Shown here: in pieces, positions 7,928 to 12,147 of the stretch | Numbering within the stretch: the first letter of the stretch is position 1 | Layout of the letters: every line of letters begins with the position of its first letter | Assembly: GCA_903832475.1 (NCBI GenBank) | Contig: CAILBQ010000054.1 | Span: forward strand, 1 to 12,147 | Direction: 5' to 3' | DNA: 12,147 nt | Source of the DNA: an uncultured Acidobacteriota bacterium | Lineage (GTDB): Bacteria; Acidobacteriota; Terriglobia; Terriglobales; Acidobacteriaceae | Notes under the pieces: model-generated | Told to the model about the DNA's origin: nothing | The model's database searches: none | Seen by the model: only the letters and a program-made list of their open reading frames with translations | Program-made: the position numbers and the translations under genes

Positions 7928-8380
7928 GCCTGGCTATTTGGAAATCTCTGTCCCGACGGATCCGTTCACCGTGCGCAGGAAGCTGGCCCGAGCAATTTCT
8001 TGCCGTTCTGGCACGCGAGAGCGCGGTGCGTCCACAAGCATTGTTGTTACTTTGACTTAGCGAAATCGCTTGCGCCGAGTCGGGCTGGGCACTTTTTCAT
8101 CCGACAACGGCGCTGAAACGGTCATGGGAATCTGAGCACCTTGCATGTTACGATGGAGTCCCCTCCGCGTGAGTCGGTTAAGCTCACTGCTATTTTTTGT
8201 ATTTCCATGAGCACTTTTCCTCGGATTGTCCGCTATCTAGGGCAGGATGAGTTGAACCATGCAGGCCTGACCGCCTTCGAGCGTGCAGGCACGCGGCGCC
8301 AGAATGCATCCCGGGCCACGCACCCACAACATCTGAAAGTTTGACCCAGCCGCTGACGAACAACACTGAAGGAGTTAGCC
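7928..8380. other. Gene-free spacer between the signalling group and the secreted-protein group
   Basis: I find no credible gene on either strand in these 453 bases. They hold several hairpins: GCAC-GCG/CGC-GTGC with one bulge (8011-8029), a weak terminator-like hairpin (8169-8198) and GCGTG/CACGC (8281-8294). An extended -10-like TGTTACGAT (8146-8154) lacks a matching -35. A promoter for the gene at 8381 probably lies here, but I cannot fix it. AAGGAG (8369-8374) is the ribosome site of that gene. Confidence 0.6.
8169..8198 (+). terminator. Weak intrinsic-terminator candidate
   Basis: The arms GTGAG (8169-8173) and CTCAC (8183-8187) form a 5-bp stem with a 9-base loop, and a run of six T lies at 8193-8198 after a 5-base gap. 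The stem is short and the T-run is displaced, so termination here would be inefficient. Confidence 0.25.
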
Positions 8381-9985
8381 ATGCGCAAGTCCAATGAATT
8401 ACCCCGGAGCGGTGCTCAAGGTTCGAATCGCACTGTCTTGATTCCCGTGATTCTTTCTCTCGCCGTTTTCACCGTAAGCGGTGGCGTGGCGGTAGCAGGA
8501 ACCAAACCATCAGCACCACCGGCGAAGTCGGCTCCGGCCGCGCCGAGACCCGCTGCGCCAGCGGCCCCGGTTCGACCGGGCGCGCCGGGGACGGCAGCGA
8601 CGCGTCCTGGAGCACCCAGTGTCCCCGGTACCCGTCCTCAGCCCGGCCTACCCGGTGGCCCCGCGCGTCCCACGGTAGGCACCGCCCCGGTGCGGCCAGT
8701 CGCTCCTACCCCGCATCCGCCCATGGTCTCGAAAACTGGCCAGCCGGTCGTCCATGCGAACGACAAAGTTACACCCGGACCGCACGGCGGCAAGACGATC
8801 GAGTCCACGGACGGAACCCGGGTGCAGACCAACGCCGGCGGCAAGGTAACGTCCATCAAGACCGCGTCAGGAACAGAAGCGCATCTGAATCCCTCTACCG
8901 GCAAAATCACGTCCATTCGCCATATAGGACCGGACGGAACAGGCACCATCGTGCATAAGTCGCCTAGCGGCGTGCCCACCACTGAGCACATCAAGAAGGA
9001 TCCTTTTGCCCCTGGCCACACCGTGCGCACGGTCACTCATGGCAGCACCAACTACCGCGAGCGCGATTTGCTTCGTCGGCCCGGCTACAGCCAGCGCACC
9101 TATTACGATCACGGCCGCACGTACGTGCGGGTCTATAACCAGCACGTCTATGGCGTTTACGGCGCTTATCCAGTGTATGTGCCGGCCTACTACTACGGCC
9201 CCGGCTACTACGGCTACTTTGGCAGCCCCTGGGGCGTCCAGGTTGCCTTTGGGTGGGGCGCGTACCCCGGCTACGCATATTACGGCGGATATTTCGCTCC
9301 AGCACCCTATTACGTTTCGCCCGGTGCGTGGATGGCGGATTACATCATCGCGGAAAACCTGAAAGCTTCCTATGCCGATCAACAAACCGCCCCCCCGGCC
9401 GATGCGGAAGCACAGACTGCACCGCCTGAGCCAATTCCAGCCGAGGTGCGCACAGCGTACGTGCAACAGGTGCAGGCTGCTGTCCAGCAGGTTGCTGCGG
9501 AAGCCGCTGGGCATGCCGCGCCCGATCAGGTCCCGGGAGCGCTGCGGCCCGACTTCGTCATGTTCCAGAGCTATACCGACGTAGAAGCCGATAACAATGG
9601 CGAAGCCTGCGCATTGACGGGCGGCGACTTTGTGAAGCGCGAAGAAAGTACTCCGGATGCGGCTCAGACTGTCGCCGTCACGGTGGTCACCGTGGCCAAG
9701 CCAAGTGCGAGTCATTGCGCCAAGAATGCCCGCGTACGGCTGACAGTCGCCACGCTGCAGGATTGGTACAACAGCTTCCAGGCTTCGCAGCAAGCGGGTT
9801 TTGATGCGTTGGCAGCCAATGCCGGGAAGAATGGCTTCCCTGCCGCGCCTGATACCGCCAAGGTCGCCAACCCCAACGGCCAGGGAACGCCGGATGATCC
9901 CAATGCCCTAGCCGGCTCCGTCCAGGAAGCACAGAACAATGGCGCCCAGATGCAGGCAGAGGTTCAGCCGGGCGGCGGCCAGTAA
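8381..9985 (+). CDS. Secreted Pro/Ala-rich and Tyr/Gly-rich protein, function unknown
   Basis: I do not know the function. The 534 residues begin with a positive N-terminus and a hydrophobic core (about 19-40), giving a signal peptide probably cut near VAVAG (36-40). Four zones follow. Residues 41-115 are a Pro/Ala/Gly low-complexity linker with repeated RPGAP-type units. Residues 136-194 hold three short beta-type repeats beginning GGKTIES (136), GGKVTSI (153) and TGKITSI (173). Residues 224-316 are extremely Tyr/Gly-rich. After an Ala/Gln-rich helix (about 340-380), a C-terminal domain (388-490) has Cys410 and Cys446, which could form a disulfide. From memory, this layout of basic/Tyr-Gly middle and two-Cys end recurs in acidobacterial secreted proteins; I could not check it. 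AAGGAG (8369-8374) precedes the ATG by 6 bases. Confidence 0.85.
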   Translation: MRKSNELPRSGAQGSNRTVLIPVILSLAVFTVSGGVAVAGTKPSAPPAKSAPAAPRPAAPAAPVRPGAPGTAATRPGAPSVPGTRPQPGLPGGPARPTVGTAPVRPVAPTPHPPMVSKTGQPVVHANDKVTPGPHGGKTIESTDGTRVQTNAGGKVTSIKTASGTEAHLNPSTGKITSIRHIGPDGTGTIVHKSPSGVPTTEHIKKDPFAPGHTVRTVTHGSTNYRERDLLRRPGYSQRTYYDHGRTYVRVYNQHVYGVYGAYPVYVPAYYYGPGYYGYFGSPWGVQVAFGWGAYPGYAYYGGYFAPAPYYVSPGAWMADYIIAENLKASYADQQTAPPADAEAQTAPPEPIPAEVRTAYVQQVQAAVQQVAAEAAGHAAPDQVPGALRPDFVMFQSYTDVEADNNGEACALTGGDFVKREESTPDAAQTVAVTVVTVAKPSASHCAKNARVRLTVATLQDWYNSFQASQQAGFDALAANAGKNGFPAAPDTAKVANPNGQGTPDDPNALAGSVQEAQNNGAQMQAEVQPGGGQ

Positions 9986-10006
9986 GCCTGCTTCATCCAT
10001 TTGATG

Positions 10007-10042
10007 GGATCACCGGCTGACGATGCCGGCAGCTGGTGATCC
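10007..10042 (+). terminator. Strong hairpin just after the Tyr/Gly-rich gene
   Basis: The arms 10007-10019 (GGATCACCGGCTG) and 10030-10042 (CAGCTGGTGATCC) pair over 13 bp with a single G-U, closing a 10-base loop. It begins 21 bases after the stop codon. Only two T follow, so it is not a classical intrinsic terminator; it may protect the mRNA end, separate expression of the two genes, or act with the next hairpins. Confidence 0.5.
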
Positions 10043-10044
10043 TT

Positions 10045-10107
10045 GCATCGAAGGCGGATGCAGAACCACCCGCATCCACCCTAATCATCACGGGCGCCGC
10101 TCGGCGC
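10045..10107 (+). promoter_or_regulatory. Hairpin-rich leader of the gene at 10131, with alternative pairings
   Basis: GGATGC (10056-10061) pairs perfectly with GCATCC (10072-10077), but GATGC within the first arm can instead pair with the upstream GCATC (10045-10049), so the two are mutually exclusive. A third hairpin, GCGCC/GGCGC (10094-10107), ends 11 bases before the ribosome site. This could be an attenuator-like leader; it could also be chance in GC-rich DNA. I recognise no known riboswitch. Confidence 0.3.
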
Positions 10108-10118
10108 GCCAGATATCC

Positions 10119-10123
10119 GGGAG
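10119..10123 (+). promoter_or_regulatory. Ribosome binding site fixing the start at 10131
   Basis: GGGAG lies 7 bases before the ATG at 10131, directly ahead of a clear signal peptide. This excludes the longer in-frame reading from 10023. Confidence 0.7.
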
Positions 10124-10130
10124 AAATCAC

Positions 10131-10931
10131 ATGAGAACGCTTCGATGCTTCACCGTGTCTGCGATGATGTCGCTATCACTCGCGACGGCGGTGCACCTGC
10201 AGGCCCAGGCTGCACCCAGCCTGCAGGATCTGCTCAAGACGCAATACAAAGTAACCACCACGGGATCTGACGCCGAGGGATTTAAAGTCATCGAAGCCGG
10301 TACGGTCCTGACACTGAAGAAGGGTGGCGTCATCGCAACGCCGCAGGCCGCCGCTGGGCAAGTCAGGATAAATCCGTTCCAGAAAATGTGCAGCAATACC
10401 TTCAAAAATGGCAATCTGTCCACAGGCCGCGGCTGCGCCATGACCACCGAAGGCGCACATTATCTTGGTAAAGGTTCAAAACTGTATCTGACCAAGATGG
10501 AAGTCAAAACCAAGGAAAACAAGATCTCGTTCAACCTGATCGAGTGCGACACGTGCAACGGAGCGCAAGCCCCTAGCTCAATGAAATCGACAGTGAATTT
10601 CGAATTCGCGGACAAATTTCTGGATACTGCGGAGCCAGGCCAGATCGTGGACGTTATCAGCCAGGTGCTTGAGCCGGATACCTCTGCCAGTGCGGCTGCG
10701 CCCCAGGCTGCCGAGCCCCAGCCCGTGGTCGCTCAGGCTCCCCAGCCACCACCGCCGCCCGCGCCTGCAGGACCGCCGCCAACGGTGCAGATAGGCGATC
10801 CTCCGCAAAAGGTCGTCGCGATTCTGGGCAATCCCATCGTTGTGCTTCCCGGTGCAAACGGGAAAAAAATCTATAAGTACAAGGATTTCAAGGTGATCTT
10901 TGTCGGGGGAAAAGTTGCGGAAGTGGATTGA
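10131..10931 (+). CDS. Secreted protein with BamE/SmpA-like C-terminal motif, function unknown
   Basis: The function is not known. The 266 residues start with a signal peptide (hydrophobic about 6-25, likely cut after AQA at 25-27). The N-terminal domain (28-182) has a beta-rich look: VIEAGTVLTLKKGGVIA (53-69), four cysteines at 87, 102, 139 and 142 (the last two as CDTC), and an end IVDVISQVLEPD (172-183). A Pro/Ala/Gln linker (184-218) joins it to a 48-residue C-terminal unit (219-266) with the pattern IGDPPQKVVAILGNP, IYKYKDFKVIFVGGKV. This is the kind of short motif seen in BamE/SmpA-like proteins, where it mediates envelope protein contacts. From memory, similar two-part proteins are common in Acidobacteria. 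The start at 10131 is chosen for its ribosome site and signal peptide. Its last 17 bases overlap the next gene. Confidence 0.85.
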   Translation: MRTLRCFTVSAMMSLSLATAVHLQAQAAPSLQDLLKTQYKVTTTGSDAEGFKVIEAGTVLTLKKGGVIATPQAAAGQVRINPFQKMCSNTFKNGNLSTGRGCAMTTEGAHYLGKGSKLYLTKMEVKTKENKISFNLIECDTCNGAQAPSSMKSTVNFEFADKFLDTAEPGQIVDVISQVLEPDTSASAAAPQAAEPQPVVAQAPQPPPPPAPAGPPPTVQIGDPPQKVVAILGNPIVVLPGANGKKIYKYKDFKVIFVGGKVAEVD

Positions 10932-11961
10932 TACCGTTCCCCGTGGTTGCGCCCTCCTGCTGAACACGGCATTCGCGGGAGGGCTTCTTTTGTCTGCGAA
11001 CCATGGGCATGCGGAAATTCCACTCTACGGTCCCAGCGGGATAAGCCCGACGGCTGTCAAGCAGGGAGTCTTGGGTAGTTGCTATTTTCATGCCTCTGTC
11101 GCCGCCGTCGCCAAGGCGAATCCGTCGGCGATTCGGTCCGCGATTTCCGGCACTCACACGCCTGGCTACCGTGTTCATTTCAAGACAGGACCGGAAGAGC
11201 TGGTCTACGCGCAGGACCTCGAGTATTCTCACGCGCACAATTACGACCGGTCTGAAGGCGAATGGGTCGCAGTGCTCATGCGAGGCTATGCGCAGCGGGA
11301 GCTTCGCGGAAGCTTGATAGACAGCGTCTCCCGATCGACAACGATTCCAACCTTGATCAAGCCTCCGACTCTCGCGATTCTGAGACAGAGTGGTCCACTG
11401 CTGCTTGCTTATGATCGCGCCGTGCGCAGCGTCGTCAGCCAGGATGGCCAGATGGACAAAGGTGCATTTCGAAGCCAACTCTCGCGAGAACTCAATTCGC
11501 TGGGAGTGCCGGCAGCGCAGTCTGCCATGCTCGCCGGTCTGATTGAACATGCTGGCGTTTATGAATCTCTCACGCGAACCGTACAGGCGAACGGCGAGGT
11601 GTTCGGCGCCTATCGCGGGATGGGCCAGGGAGGCATTGCGGTCAGCGTCATCGCATCTTTAATGGGAACAGCCCGCAGTGGGCAATCGTCCGATACGGCC
11701 TTGCTGGTCGAGCAATTGAAACATCTGCATCGCAGCGGAGAAGCGATGGTAGCTGGAACCAGATCGTCCAACCCTGAGGGTGCGGATTCTGCCAACTGGT
11801 TCGTCCCAAACCATGCATACACCGTGTTGGATTTCAATGAAGGTCGATCCACTGTAGAGCTACGAAACCCATGGGCCACCAAGCCCGGGCCAGACGGATC
11901 TTTTAACTTGAGCCTGTCCACATTTGAACAGACATATCTAACATTCTCGTATTCACAATAG
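10915..11961 (+). CDS. Calpain-like (C2-type) cysteine protease, probably secreted
   Basis: A papain-fold cysteine protease of calpain type. Numbered from the TTG at 10915 (348 residues), the catalytic Cys56 lies in KQGVLGSCYFHAS (49-61), with oxyanion Gln50 six residues before it. His300 is in NHAYTVL (299-305) and Asn318 is in RNPWA (317-321). Calpains have LGDCW where this has LGSCY, so two flanking residues differ while the Cys-His-Asn triad is complete. No C2, EF-hand or other calpain accessory domain is seen. The TTG 10915 start has GGGGGA just before it and gives a signal peptide (hydrophobic about 12-27, GHA at 31-33). Other starts are TTG 10900 or TTG 10990; the last has a stronger ribosome site (GGGAGGG, 6 bases before) but would remove the signal peptide. 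Overlap with the upstream gene suggests translational coupling. Confidence 0.85.
   Translation: MRKWIDTVPRGCALLLNTAFAGGLLLSANHGHAEIPLYGPSGISPTAVKQGVLGSCYFHASVAAVAKANPSAIRSAISGTHTPGYRVHFKTGPEELVYAQDLEYSHAHNYDRSEGEWVAVLMRGYAQRELRGSLIDSVSRSTTIPTLIKPPTLAILRQSGPLLLAYDRAVRSVVSQDGQMDKGAFRSQLSRELNSLGVPAAQSAMLAGLIEHAGVYESLTRTVQANGEVFGAYRGMGQGGIAVSVIASLMGTARSGQSSDTALLVEQLKHLHRSGEAMVAGTRSSNPEGADSANWFVPNHAYTVLDFNEGRSTVELRNPWATKPGPDGSFNLSLSTFEQTYLTFSYSQ
10951..10991 (+). terminator. Terminator-like hairpin with T-run, inside the calpain-like gene start
   Basis: The arms GCCCTCCTGC (10951-10960) and GCGGGAGGGC (10975-10984) pair over 10 bp with one G-U around a 14-base loop, followed at once by TTCTTTT. 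It begins 20 bases after the stop of the upstream gene, where a terminator is expected, yet it lies in the coding sequence of the hydrophobic signal segment. It also buries the GGGAGGG that could serve the alternative TTG start at 10990. Confidence 0.5.
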
Positions 11962-12147
11962 TGAAGCTATCTTAGCGATTTAGACCCAAACGCCGAGCGA
12001 CCGCCCCCAAATCCACGAACCGAGACCTCCTGCAATCGAAAAGACAATAAACTTGGACGTTAATCTTGATTAAAAGAATGGTTGAAATGACGAACTTTTC
12101 ATCTAGTTATTCAAAACATCACAAAGAGGCTCACATTCTAAAATTTC
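11962..12147. other. AT-rich tail without a gene
   Basis: No open reading frame of note is seen. Base composition falls sharply: the last 107 bases are about 30% GC by my count, against clearly GC-rich coding to the left. A small inverted repeat, TTAATC-TT-GATTAA (12060-12073), could be an operator for a gene beyond the window, but nothing confirms this. Confidence 0.5.

Noticed and set aside
8141..8344. A 67-residue plus-strand frame in the spacer
   Set aside because: It begins with TTG and no ribosome site, and its composition looks like random translation; no motif supports it.
8500..8725. Tandem DNA repeat or CRISPR-like array in the Pro/Ala-rich part
   Set aside because: The repetition is at the amino-acid level (Pro, Ala, Gly, Arg) with varying codons and spacing; there is no regular repeat-spacer structure.
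8867..9793. A 308-residue minus-strand reading frame
   Set aside because: It is a mirror of the Tyr/Gly-rich gene in GC-rich DNA, with no domain of its own; the plus-strand gene has a ribosome site and signal peptide.
10888..11550. A 220-residue minus-strand reading frame
   Set aside because: It is antisense to the calpain-like gene, which carries a complete catalytic triad.

Overview
The window suggests a chromosome segment from an Acidobacteriota-type soil bacterium (Terriglobia/Koribacter-like). This rests on GC-rich coding, on the architecture of two secreted proteins that I recall as typical of Acidobacteria, and on the mix of FHA, VWA and PP2C signalling genes. It is inference: there is no rRNA or other taxonomic marker gene in the window.

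Layout. Bases 1-4344 hold a minus-strand pair. Upstream is a 953-residue ABC half-transporter with three N-terminal FHA domains (4344-1483). Ninety-seven bases downstream follows a membrane-anchored PP2C Ser/Thr phosphatase, which runs off the left edge (1385-1). A 217-base divergent region (4345-4561) separates this pair from a plus-strand group: a Tat-type exported M48 metallopeptidase (4562-5446), a VWA-TM-FHA membrane protein (5477-7141) and a small zinc-ribbon plus degenerate FHA-like protein (7250-7927). A gene-free stretch of about 450 bases (7928-8380) leads to a second plus-strand group: a Pro/Ala- and Tyr/Gly-rich secreted protein (8381-9985), a hairpin-rich spacer, a secreted protein with a BamE/SmpA-like C-terminal motif (10131-10931), and an overlapping calpain-like cysteine protease (about 10915-11961). 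The last ~185 bases carry no gene and become strongly AT-rich.

How the genes may work together. The first five genes look like one phosphothreonine signalling and envelope module. They supply an eraser (PP2C), readers (five FHA or FHA-like modules on three proteins), an exporter (ABC), a protein spanning the membrane with an outside VWA and an inside FHA, and an envelope protease. No Ser/Thr kinase lies in the window; one would be expected nearby or elsewhere. A short motif, R-x-x-T-[LIV]-x-[EA]-G, occurs three times in the disordered parts of the VWA-FHA and zinc-ribbon proteins and is a plausible shared phosphorylation site. Only one of the five FHA modules keeps the full set of phosphothreonine-binding residues. 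The right-hand genes encode three probably secreted products of unknown joint function; a terminator-like hairpin sits over the start of the calpain-like gene and makes its true start uncertain.
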